A DNA stretch of 8,377 nt from Cyclobacteriaceae bacterium (lineage in GTDB: Bacteria; Bacteroidota; Bacteroidia; Cytophagales; Cyclobacteriaceae): positions 1 to 8,377 of the forward strand of contig JAKISE010000112.1 in assembly GCA_021648745.1 (NCBI GenBank), written 5' to 3'. This document shows, one piece after another, positions 1 through 5,482 of this stretch. Both the position numbers and the translations under genes were made by a program. The notes beneath the pieces were generated by a model. That model was not told where the DNA came from. It saw only the letters and a program-made list of their open reading frames with translations, and did no database searches. How positions within the stretch are numbered: the first letter of the stretch is position 1; each line of letters begins with the position of its first letter.

Positions 1-58
1 TTAATTTGATTATACCGGGTTACTTCTTGCAAAACACAAAACCAATAGTGCTTTAAGT

Positions 59-616
59 TTGGTGGAAGAGCAATTAATATATAGTAAAGATAATATGGTG
101 GTAGGAAAAACGTATTTGAATGGGAAGGGAAAAACGGTAGCCACATCGGTAGTTTCTTATGCCACGGTTAATAATAGCACCACAGAAACGATTGATTGGC
201 TGTCTTCTGAAAGCCGAACTAAAATGGTTAAATTGTATGATGTATCTGCAAATTTAATCAAAGAGCGTTTGCACCAGGCTGTGATGAATAAGCCTCTGTC
301 GGATACTACCGAGCAAGTACTGGAGTATCAATATGATAAAAATGGAGTATTAATTAACACCAAACAATACAACACATGGGGAATGACTTTGAACCATGAG
401 AATGCATTGTATTCTACAATCAACTTCGAATACGATTCAATCGGCAATGTAATCAAGTCTATTGAAAAAAAGGCTAATGGAGAGGTTAGATTTGAGAACA
501 TTATAAGCTATAAATATGATTTGAAAAATAATTGGATTGAAAAGGTTTCTTTTAAAAACAGCTTACCTGAGAGCAAATTAGTGAGGGTGATTTACTACAA
601 AAAAAGTATGCAATAA
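59..616 (+). CDS. YD/RHS-repeat-like protein, C-terminal portion; 5' end uncertain
   Basis: Four repeats with an aromatic-Asp core are visible about 30 residues apart: LYDVSANLI (59-67), QYDKNGVLI (91-99), EYDSIGNVI (124-132) and KYDLKNNWI (152-160), numbered from the TTG at 59. This spacing and the Y-D-x-x-G-x-(L/V)-I pattern resemble YD/RHS beta-hairpin repeats, which in Bacteroidota occur in secreted or surface proteins. The enzymatic or binding role is unknown. The frame is open upstream to base 5 and encodes another repeat-like start (FDYTGLLL), but an in-frame TAA occupies 2-4. The only in-frame starts are TTG at 59, GTG at 62 and the first ATG at 95. No signal peptide is visible, so the gene is probably the 3' part of a longer exported protein cut by the window edge, by a nonsense mutation or by a frameshift. 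The reading frame is certain; the start is not. Confidence 0.6.
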   Translation: MVEEQLIYSKDNMVVGKTYLNGKGKTVATSVVSYATVNNSTTETIDWLSSESRTKMVKLYDVSANLIKERLHQAVMNKPLSDTTEQVLEYQYDKNGVLINTKQYNTWGMTLNHENALYSTINFEYDSIGNVIKSIEKKANGEVRFENIISYKYDLKNNWIEKVSFKNSLPESKLVRVIYYKKSMQ

Positions 617-847
617 CTCCTTATTCTGCCTGCTGTTTTGGTTTAGTTTTTTACGGGGTACAGTTAATTAGTAATCAATTAAGAATCTGTTTTTATGGAT
701 AATTTATAAAAAACTACAGGCATCCGAGTAAAAATCCATTCTCTTGCAGATTGCACAGATATTCGCAGAATTCTATTTTGTGTTATAGAGTGCTAGGCAG
801 CAACTGCCAAGAAAGGCAAAGAAGTACTTCGCAAGGGTATATCTCTA
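617..847. other. Non-coding spacer with degenerate short repeats
   Basis: This spacer separates two convergent genes and has no credible coding frame. It contains decayed copies of short direct repeats: GCAGATT (746-752), CACAGATATT (754-763) and CGCAGAATT (764-772), then AAGGCAAAGAAG and TTCGCAAGGG between 813 and 837. They resemble the GCAGATT and GCAAAGA short-repeat tracts often seen between genes in Bacteroidota; that comparison is from memory. A small GGCAG-CAA-CTGCC stem-loop lies at 796-808 but lacks a T-tract. No clear terminator was found for either flanking gene. Confidence 0.45.
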
Positions 848-1315
848 CTAATTGATTTTGCTCTTTATAAATTTATCTAACAATCCATTGGTTTGTTGGT
901 GTAGTTTTTTCTTAAAAAAAGAAGTGCCACCTAACAAAAGACCCTGAAAACCAATGGCTTGCTTTGCCCAGTTGTGTAAATCAAATGAATCTATATGTTT
1001 AATGATTTTACCATCTTTAAATCTAAACTGAGCATCTATTTTGTTTAGTACCGGTCGGCCTGTTTTGCGAAAGGTATAAGAGGCATCCCAATGTGCAGAG
1101 CCTGTATTTTCAGTTGCTTCAACTTTAGAAAATTCAATTTTTAAGTCTTGTGCATTTTTGCAAAGCATAACCCACATGGCCTTAGCACGTTCCCCTTTTA
1201 GGTTTCCAAAAGCAGGATCTGTAAATTCGATATCATTATGATAACAGCTTACCATTGTGGTACTGTCCAATTCTGAAAATGCTTTATAAAATTTAGTGAT
1301 TAGTTCTTTGCTCAT
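848..1315 (-). CDS. NTF2/SnoaL-like family protein
   Basis: This 155-aa protein has the layout of a SnoaL-like cone-fold domain at about residues 4-115. It opens with an amphipathic helix (LITKFYKAFSELDSTTMVSCY), followed by the family hallmark in which the polypeptide 'falls' onto HNDIEFTDPAFG. Later strands include SAHWDASYTF and AQFRFKDGKIIKHIDSFD. The family includes ketosteroid-isomerase-like enzymes and many small-ligand binders; the substrate here cannot be read from sequence. A basic tail of about 40 residues (FFKKKLHQQ) follows the domain. It is cytoplasmic, with no signal peptide. The start codon lies inside the 3' end of the upstream peroxiredoxin gene (23-bp overlap), so the two are almost certainly co-transcribed and perhaps translationally coupled. 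The next Met is at residue 21, inside the first helix, which supports this start. The stop is TAG. Confidence 0.85.
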   Translation of the reverse strand: MSKELITKFYKAFSELDSTTMVSCYHNDIEFTDPAFGNLKGERAKAMWVMLCKNAQDLKIEFSKVEATENTGSAHWDASYTFRKTGRPVLNKIDAQFRFKDGKIIKHIDSFDLHNWAKQAIGFQGLLLGGTSFFKKKLHQQTNGLLDKFIKSKIN

Positions 1316-1769
1316 CTTCTAAGGCCTTTAGCGATTGTGTAATATGGGTTGATGCATTTAGGTGGTCGTTGATGATTGCTTTCACAACACCATCTTTATC
1401 AATAACATAGGTATATCTGCCTGGTAGCAAACCTAAGAAATCTCGAGGAACTCCAAGTAGGTTTCTTACTTTATTATCAATATCGCTTAATAGAGTAAAT
1501 GGAAGATTGTGCCTTTTAATAAAAGCCTGATGGCTTTTGGGTAAATCAGCACTAATACCTACAACGGAGCAATTATAGCTTAAAAACTGATCGTAATTAT
1601 TTCTAAAATTACAAGCTTCTTTTGTACAAACAAAGGTGTCATCTTTAGGGTAAAAGTATAGTACTAGATTATTGCCAGCCCTTAAACTGTCGATACTAGT
1701 TGTTATATTATCTTGATTTGGTAATGCAAAGGAGGGAAGCACCTCCCCAATTTTGAGGCTATTCTTCAT
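1293..1769 (-). CDS. bcp: Thioredoxin-dependent peroxiredoxin, BCP/PrxQ type
   Basis: This 158-aa thiol peroxidase reduces H2O2 and organic hydroperoxides and is recycled by thioredoxin. The active-site motif P41-K-D-D-T45-F-V-C48 matches P-x-x-x-T-x-x-C of the AhpC/TSA superfamily, with C48 as peroxidatic cysteine. C53, five residues on in CTKEAC, is the resolving-cysteine position of PrxQ/BCP enzymes (atypical 2-Cys). R118 in GRYTYVIDKDG is the usual active-site arginine. Most BCP proteins have Pro-Gly between Thr and the catalytic Cys; here it is Phe-Val (TFVC), a mild departure. A third Cys, C67, follows. Length and fold order match the family, and there is no signal peptide, so it is cytosolic. 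It overlaps the downstream NTF2-like gene by 23 bp and lies 38 bp after the DUF1571 gene, suggesting one minus-strand operon. Confidence 0.93.
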   Translation of the reverse strand: MKNSLKIGEVLPSFALPNQDNITTSIDSLRAGNNLVLYFYPKDDTFVCTKEACNFRNNYDQFLSYNCSVVGISADLPKSHQAFIKRHNLPFTLLSDIDNKVRNLLGVPRDFLGLLPGRYTYVIDKDGVVKAIINDHLNASTHITQSLKALEDEQRTNH

Positions 1770-1807
1770 CGTTTAGGATAATAGTAAAAATGGTTGTAAG
1801 GCCACAA

Positions 1808-2638
1808 TTAAAAATTATAATGCTCAAAATCTTCAGTAAATTCGTTTGGAGCAAATACTGGGTTTAATTCAATGGAGTTATATTCGTACTTTTCATAAAG
1901 CCCTTGTTGATCGTATACCTTAATCACTAAAGGCAGGTGGTTTTCTTTATCAATTAATAAGATCATGCGTTTGGCATAATGTGATGGAACATTAATTATT
2001 TGATTTTCTTCCACATCGTCATAATTGTCAATATCTTCGTTCATCTCAATAATAGCGTAGGCATTAATATGTAGGTGGTTTGCAATGTCATCAACATTTT
2101 CTTCTGGCTTTACACGGTATTGGATTATACCGAAATCGTTATTTGAGAGTTCTAAATGGTACATTTCTTTTCCCAGCCAAACAACATCTTCTTTTCGCTC
2201 TAATCGTTCTATCGATAGCTCAGAACTGAGTTCGAATTTTAATATTTTAATCATTAAATCAAAACCAGAATCGAATACTGTATGGTGCTGGTTACGTCTC
2301 ATCAATGACCCATATGGGTCAAGATAGAGGTTTATCCAAGGGAACGAGTTAAGGTTAACCGTAGCTTTTGTAGGAGGGCTTGTTATGAAAGCTAATACTT
2401 CAGCCCCTTCTTTAGGCGCTAATTGTTTTATATAAACTTTATATGGATGGCGGCTTAGCTTTACTTTAGAAAGTTGAATGATAACTTCGTCTTCAAGCCT
2501 TTCCTCCTTGTTAATTTCAGCAATAAAGCCATCAATTTTTGCTGCATCTTTGTACATCATTTCAATTATTTCCATAGCTGTTTGTCCATTACTGACATAC
2601 GTTGAAAATATTGCTAAAAGAAGTAAGGTGTATTTCAT
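1808..2638 (-). CDS. Exported DUF1571-family protein with LysM-like insertion
   Basis: This is a 276-aa protein with an N-terminal signal peptide (MKYTLLLLAIFSTYVSNGQ; probable cleavage near residue 19). It matches the DUF1571 family, envelope proteins related in fold to LolA/LppX-like lipid carriers. The family signatures seen are PYKVYIKQLAPKEGAEVLAF (65-84) and FPWINLYLDPYGSLMRRNQH (99-118), followed by HTVFDSGFDLMIKIL (119-133). Residues about 173-219 read like a LysM module: QYRVKPEENVDDIANHL, then N200, then EENQIINVPSHYA. The central glycine of classical LysM (KxGD) is replaced here (KPEEN). LysM binds N-acetylglucosamine polymers, so peptidoglycan contact is plausible. The C-terminal part (LPLVIKVYDQQGLYEKYEYN) resumes the beta-sheet domain. 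The molecular function is unknown; the family name is secure and the lipid-carrier analogy is inference. A terminator-like hairpin lies directly before the start codon. Confidence 0.82.
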   Translation of the reverse strand: MKYTLLLLAIFSTYVSNGQTAMEIIEMMYKDAAKIDGFIAEINKEERLEDEVIIQLSKVKLSRHPYKVYIKQLAPKEGAEVLAFITSPPTKATVNLNSFPWINLYLDPYGSLMRRNQHHTVFDSGFDLMIKILKFELSSELSIERLERKEDVVWLGKEMYHLELSNNDFGIIQYRVKPEENVDDIANHLHINAYAIIEMNEDIDNYDDVEENQIINVPSHYAKRMILLIDKENHLPLVIKVYDQQGLYEKYEYNSIELNPVFAPNEFTEDFEHYNF

Positions 2639-2639
2639 A

Positions 2640-2671
2640 TAAAAAATTAACCATCTCGATTCTCGGGATGG
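2640..2671 (-). terminator. Rho-independent terminator or leader attenuator between the YeeE operon and DUF1571
   Basis: On the minus strand a 9-bp stem (one G-U pair) with a 3-nt loop spans 2671-2651, built from CCATCCCGA and TCGAGATGG around GAA. It is followed by TTAATTTTTTAT (2650-2639). It lies after the YeeE/YedE stop at 2712 and ends immediately before the DUF1571 start at 2638. It most simply terminates the YeeE transcript. Because the U-tract abuts the next start codon, it could also act as an attenuator for readthrough into the DUF1571-peroxiredoxin operon. Confidence 0.7.
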
Positions 2672-2711
2672 CTAATAAACGAAGGTAAGGCAATTTTAGT
2701 TCTTAGTTAAT

Positions 2712-3125
2712 TTAGTGGGGTAATACTTTTCTAAAATAGCCGTAGGCGAAGGTGCCTAACATGGCTGATCCTATAAAGATGGCAAATACAGTATAGCCAG
2801 AGCCCATTAATACAAACATCATGCCTGAGCAAACTCCTGTTAAAGCCCATCCCATTCCAAAAATGGTGCCTCCTAGTATGTATCGCCACCATTCCCGGCT
2901 TTTGTCATTAAATTGGTGAGTAACCCCTTGTATAGTTTTTACTTTACCTCGTTTAAATAATTGGGTAATGCCAATGCCCATAATTACGCCTGTCATAATA
3001 ATTCCGTACATATGAAACGATTGAAAATGGAACATTTCTATAATTCTAAAAGTTGAAATAGCTTCTAATTTCCACATGCCAAAACCGAACATAAAGCCAA
3101 CCACCATGTATTTAAATAATTTCAT
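2712..3125 (-). CDS. YeeE/YedE-family membrane protein, small subunit (DUF6691/PmpB type)
   Basis: This 137-aa integral membrane protein has about four hydrophobic segments: residues 4-22, 38-57, 82-105 and 108-131. Charged loops (LFKRGKVKTIQG; NDKSREWW) separate them. The segment GGTIFGMGWALTGVCSGMMF (85-104) corresponds to the conserved Cys helix of YeeE/YedE/TsuA proteins; C99 is in the position where relatives commonly have GACPG, here GVCSG. In TsuA-type thiosulfate importers such cysteines line the substrate path. The protein is half-size and follows a complementary half with a 10-bp gap, so the two probably form one channel, as in PmpA/PmpB pairs. The substrate, perhaps thiosulfate or another reduced sulfur species, is inferred from the family. 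Confidence 0.85.
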   Translation of the reverse strand: MKLFKYMVVGFMFGFGMWKLEAISTFRIIEMFHFQSFHMYGIIMTGVIMGIGITQLFKRGKVKTIQGVTHQFNDKSREWWRYILGGTIFGMGWALTGVCSGMMFVLMGSGYTVFAIFIGSAMLGTFAYGYFRKVLPH

Positions 3126-3135
3126 TGTTTTTGAT

Positions 3136-3777
3136 TTATATAGTGATTTGTAAAATATAAGGTAGAATTAACCATGTCATAATTAGGCCTCCAGTAAAAA
3201 AACCAATAACAGCAACTAAAGAAGGTATTTGCAAGTCGGCCAGTCCTGATATGGCATGGCCCGAAGTACAACCTCCTGCATACCTTGCCCCAAAACCAAT
3301 AAGGAAACCTCCTCCTACAATAATTATCAACCCTCTTACAGAAAATAATGAGCTCCAAGAGTATAGATTCCAAAAAGCAGGTATATCTTGGTGAATAATG
3401 TCCTTACCAGGTATAAGAGGAACGGTACTTATTGTCAGCAGATCTTCACCGGCAATATTATTCAGGGTATCAACAGTAGCTTGTGAAACATGTGCCATTC
3501 CATCTCCACCAAAATAATTGGCGGCAATATAGCCTCCAAACATGGCGCCTAGGGCTACCATCAAGTTCCAGCCTTGTTTTTCCCAATCGAAATCAAAAAA
3601 ATCGGCATAATCTCCTGCTCCATCTGCAGCACACATCGTTCTTAAATTTGCCGATAGGCCAAAGTCTTTTCCAAAATATAATAATAAAAATAAAGTGGTA
3701 CCTATGGTAATTCCACCCATCCACCAAGGCCATGGCTGGCTTATAAATGCATGAATTTGTTCTAGAGTTTCGTACAT
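3136..3777 (-). CDS. YeeE/YedE-family membrane protein, large subunit (PmpA type)
   Basis: This 213-aa membrane protein is the N-terminal-type half of a split YeeE/YedE transporter. Hydrophobic segments lie near residues 17-35, 70-87, 147-165 and 184-208. The hallmark helix GGCTSGHAISGL (168-179, C170) is preceded by GFGARYA, a near-exact YeeE/YedE signature. A second conserved-type cysteine, C49, lies in the LRTMCAADG re-entrant region. A long extramembrane loop (about 89-146) links the halves. Single-chain relatives such as TsuA are about twice this size; together with the downstream 137-aa protein the expected total is reached. It is the first gene of the pair and is transcribed away from the hydroxylase gene. 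An FNR-like palindrome sits about 53 bp before its start codon, suggesting redox- or sulfur-linked activation. The substrate is inferred, not shown. Confidence 0.9.
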   Translation of the reverse strand: MYETLEQIHAFISQPWPWWMGGITIGTTLFLLLYFGKDFGLSANLRTMCAADGAGDYADFFDFDWEKQGWNLMVALGAMFGGYIAANYFGGDGMAHVSQATVDTLNNIAGEDLLTISTVPLIPGKDIIHQDIPAFWNLYSWSSLFSVRGLIIIVGGGFLIGFGARYAGGCTSGHAISGLADLQIPSLVAVIGFFTGGLIMTWLILPYILQITI

Positions 3778-3798
3778 AATAATTGTATTTCTTTAAGT

Positions 3799-3806
3799 CA
3801 AAGTTT
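3799..3806 (-). promoter_or_regulatory. Candidate -7 box of the YeeE operon
   Basis: The minus strand reads AAACTTTG, a 7/8 match to the Bacteroidota TAnnTTTG element. No TTG is found at the usual distance upstream; the nearest (3835-3833) is too far. A weak -33 would fit dependence on an activator at 3830-3841. Confidence 0.35.
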
Positions 3807-3829
3807 GCCCTTAATATAGTTTTTAATTA

Positions 3830-3841
3830 TGACAATTATCA
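3830..3841. promoter_or_regulatory. FNR/Crp-like palindrome upstream of the YeeE operon
   Basis: TGAC-AATT-ATCA on the plus strand reads TTGATaattGTCAT on the minus strand with one more base on each side, against the FNR consensus TTGAT-N4-ATCAA. Its centre is about 41 bp upstream of the start site expected from the AAACTTTG box, the class II activator position. The local Crp/Fnr protein is the obvious candidate, by inference. Confidence 0.4.
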
Positions 3842-3885
3842 ATTCAAATTAAGATTAATATTATACAGCACACCTGTAAGTTGGT

Positions 3886-3911
3886 ATTAATGACCTGAGT
3901 TTGGGATAATA
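3886..3911 (+). repeat. 26-bp repeat, copy A (inverted partner at 7594-7619)
   Basis: The core is ACCTGAGTTTGGG, flanked by ATTAAT on the left and TAATA on the right. It matches the reverse complement of 7594-7619 at 24 of 26 positions, with mismatches at 3892 and 3906. Weaker similarity continues inward (TACAAA at 3914-3919). It lies between the two FNR-like palindromes, 69 bp before the hydroxylase start. Confidence 0.75.
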
Positions 3912-3920
3912 TGTACAAAC

Positions 3921-3932
3921 TGATATAAATCA
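3921..3932. promoter_or_regulatory. FNR/Crp-like palindrome upstream of the hydroxylase
   Basis: TGAT-ATAA-ATCA is a perfect 12-bp FNR-geometry palindrome (NTGAT-N4-ATCAN). Its centre is about 41 bp upstream of the start site implied by the TATTTTG box at 3957-3963, and it abuts the candidate -33 TTG. That arrangement is typical of class II activation by Crp/Fnr proteins. Confidence 0.45.
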
Positions 3933-3935
3933 TTG

Positions 3936-3963
3936 TTGTAAAAACTTATACTCGATTATTTTG
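3936..3963 (+). promoter_or_regulatory. Candidate promoter for the hydroxylase and possibly crp/fnr
   Basis: TTG (3936-3938) is followed after 18 bp by TATTTTG (3957-3963), one base short of the Bacteroidota TAnnTTTG -7 element. The predicted transcript would start near 3968, giving a leader of only about a dozen nucleotides. Confidence 0.4.
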
Positions 3964-3980
3964 TAGTTATTAATAATGCT

Positions 3981-4637
3981 ATGGAGAAACAATTTGACAG
4001 AATACCTGAACATTTAAAGCCAAAAGATAAAGGCACAGATGCTTTATTTAAAAATGGGTTGGTAGAAAAGTTAACCAGAACACATATATCGGTACCGGTA
4101 ACAATGCACCTAATTATCGTAGGATATGTTTCTTATTTAGCACTACAACAATTTAACATAATGCTTTTTATTCCCTTATTTGCAGCTGGTGTTTTGTTTT
4201 GGACATTTTCAGAATATTGGGTGCATCGATATGTGTACCATGTAAAGACTGAGAAAAAATGGCTTCTAAAAATTCAGCATTTGGGGCACGGTATTCACCA
4301 CCAATATCCGAAAGACCCAACGAGGTTAGCAATGCCCCCTTTACCTGCACTAATTCTGATTTCTGTTTTTTATAGTCTTTTTTACGGTATATTTTGGTTA
4401 ATAGGTAATGCCAATCTAGCTATTATATTCTTTCCAGGTTTTCTTTTAGGGTATGTAGGTTATATTTCGTTTCACTACTTGCAACATGTACTTAAGCCAC
4501 CAAAATTTGGCCCGGTAAATCGTTTATGGAAATTTCATGCATTACACCACTATAAATACCCCGAAACTAAAGCATTTGGTGTAACCACTAAACTATGGGA
4601 CATAGTGTTTGGGACATTGCCTGATGAAAAAGTTTAA
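3981..4637 (+). CDS. Fatty acid hydroxylase/sterol desaturase superfamily membrane enzyme
   Basis: This 218-aa membrane di-iron enzyme belongs to the PF04116 superfamily and is closest in layout to fatty acid 2-hydroxylases (FA2H/Scs7). The histidine clusters expected to bind the metals are all present: HRYVYH (82-87), HLGHGIHH (100-107), HYLQH (165-169) and HALHH (186-190). Hydrophobic segments at about 41-58, 60-78, 118-141 and 144-164 supply the membrane hairpins. The soluble C-terminus continues KAFGVTTKLWDIVFGTLP, a conserved ending. A likely reaction is O2-dependent hydroxylation of an acyl chain, for example 2-hydroxylation in sphingolipids or sulfonolipids, which many Bacteroidota make; the substrate is inference. 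The gene reads toward the Crp/Fnr gene 75 bp downstream and has an FNR-like site upstream, consistent with oxygen- or redox-linked control of an O2-using enzyme. The start at 3981 is the first in-frame ATG. Confidence 0.88.
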   Translation: MEKQFDRIPEHLKPKDKGTDALFKNGLVEKLTRTHISVPVTMHLIIVGYVSYLALQQFNIMLFIPLFAAGVLFWTFSEYWVHRYVYHVKTEKKWLLKIQHLGHGIHHQYPKDPTRLAMPPLPALILISVFYSLFYGIFWLIGNANLAIIFFPGFLLGYVGYISFHYLQHVLKPPKFGPVNRLWKFHALHHYKYPETKAFGVTTKLWDIVFGTLPDEKV

Positions 4638-4674
4638 GTTAGCTCAGTAATATTCTTCAATTTACACCTTTTCG

Positions 4675-4702
4675 TTGCTTCTAATTACTATTTTTGAAGC
4701 AA
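4675..4702. promoter_or_regulatory. Inverted repeat overlapping a candidate crp/fnr promoter
   Basis: TTGCTTC (4675-4681) and GAAGCAA (4696-4702) form a perfect 7-bp inverted repeat with a 14-bp spacer. Between them, overlapping the right arm by one base, is TATTTTTG (4689-4696), a perfect TAnnTTTG -7 box. No -33 TTG lies at the expected distance. This may be an operator for autoregulation, or a leader hairpin ending 10 nt before the start codon. Confidence 0.4.
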
Positions 4703-4712
4703 ATGGAATGAT

Positions 4713-5417
4713 ATGGGCTTTGAAAACACACATTGCCGTGAATGTAAGGTTAGACATAAAGGGAGATTTAATGATATAGGCTCTGAATGTTTAGATACAT
4801 TAAGCGATAATAAAACATGTAATATCTATAAAAAAGGACAGCTACTACTACATGAAGGGAGCCGACCTATGGGTGTGTATTGCATTAAAGAAGGAAAAGT
4901 AAAGGTTTTTAAGCTAGGTCAGCAAGGAAAAGAGCAAATTACGGCCATTCTTAAAGAAGGTGATTTAGTTGGCTATAGAGCAATGTTAGGAGACTCTTTG
5001 TTTCATGTATCCGTAGAAGCACTTGAAGACGTTGTGGCCTGCCATATTCCTAAATCTGATTTTTTAGCTGCATTTGAAAATGATAAAGCCTTGCATTCTA
5101 AAATTATTGGAGAGTTATCGAATGAAGTAATGGGGCTGACTGCTATTATTACAGACCTAGCTCAAAAACCAGTACGAGAGAGAACAGCAGCTGCATTAGT
5201 AATGTTAAGAGATGTGTATAAAGATGGCAGTAACGAATCTGAGCCTGTTGACATTAGCTTAACCAGAGAAAGCTTGGCTAATATTGTAGGTACAGCTACA
5301 GAAACACTAATACGAATACTCCACGATTTTAAAGAAGAAGGACTAATAGAATCGAAGGGCAGGAAGCTAACCGTGAAAAAGATTAAATTACTAGAACGAA
5401 TTGGAGGTGTCTATTAA
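4713..5417 (+). CDS. Crp/Fnr-family transcriptional regulator
   Basis: This 234-aa regulator has a cyclic-nucleotide-binding-type beta-roll at about residues 36-125 (KKGQLLLHEGSRPMGVYCI; ILKEGDLVGYRAMLG), a dimerisation helix at about 125-150, and a Crp-type winged helix-turn-helix at about 155-225 (LTRESLANIVGTATETLIRIL). The recognition helix keeps E197 and R201, equivalent to E209/R213 of FNR and E181/R185 of CRP, which read TGA half-sites. The position of CRP R180 is Thr, so specificity should be FNR-like. Cysteines are C8, C11, C26, C36, C57 and C110. HCREC at the N-terminus and ALEDVVACHIP around C110 align by eye with FNR C20/C23 and C122, but the third FNR ligand (Cys five residues after C23) is absent. 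The RxExR-type cAMP-phosphate motif of CRP is not evident. Redox, Fe-S or thiol sensing is possible but unproven. It probably controls its neighbours. Confidence 0.9.
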   Translation: MGFENTHCRECKVRHKGRFNDIGSECLDTLSDNKTCNIYKKGQLLLHEGSRPMGVYCIKEGKVKVFKLGQQGKEQITAILKEGDLVGYRAMLGDSLFHVSVEALEDVVACHIPKSDFLAAFENDKALHSKIIGELSNEVMGLTAIITDLAQKPVRERTAAALVMLRDVYKDGSNESEPVDISLTRESLANIVGTATETLIRILHDFKEEGLIESKGRKLTVKKIKLLERIGGVY

Positions 5418-5443
5418 AACTAATAGATTATACGAATAGACAC
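5407..5443. repeat. 9-bp inverted repeat spanning the crp/fnr stop codon
   Basis: GTGTCTATT (5407-5415) and AATAGACAC (5435-5443) are perfect inverted arms with a 19-nt spacer; the TAA stop begins inside the left arm. No T-tract follows on either strand. The right arm can alternatively pair with AGTGT at 5454-5458 through ACACT (5440-5444), so two exclusive hairpins are possible. A role in RNA stability or as a bidirectional transcript end is conceivable. Confidence 0.5.
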
Positions 5444-5482
5444 TATCCCGTAAAGTGTGTAAGTTCAAAATTACTAGGATAC

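Larger units (their letters stand above)
3778..3980. promoter_or_regulatory. Divergent control region between the YeeE pair and the hydroxylase
   Basis: This is 203 bp with no gene. It contains two FNR-like palindromes (3830-3841 and 3921-3932), a 26-bp repeat copy (3886-3911), and a candidate promoter for each direction. The symmetric placement of the two palindromes, each about 50 bp before a start codon, is the main reason to treat the region as a coordinated regulatory block. Confidence 0.55.

Noticed and set aside
796..808. GGCAG-CAA-CTGCC hairpin as a terminator
   Set aside because: Only a 5-bp stem, with no T-tract on either strand.
1770..1807. TTGT-GGCCTT-ACAA stem between the DUF1571 and peroxiredoxin genes
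   Set aside because: A 4-bp stem is too weak to support a terminator, so the two genes are left as a likely operon.
2085..2327. Plus-strand open frame opposite the DUF1571 gene
   Set aside because: It is antisense to a well-supported family gene, with a low-complexity Ser-rich product and no start context.
3122..3373. Minus-strand open frame of 83 codons
   Set aside because: It is an alternate frame of the PmpA-type gene, rich in Cys, Arg and Trp without family pattern; the real gene has clear signatures.
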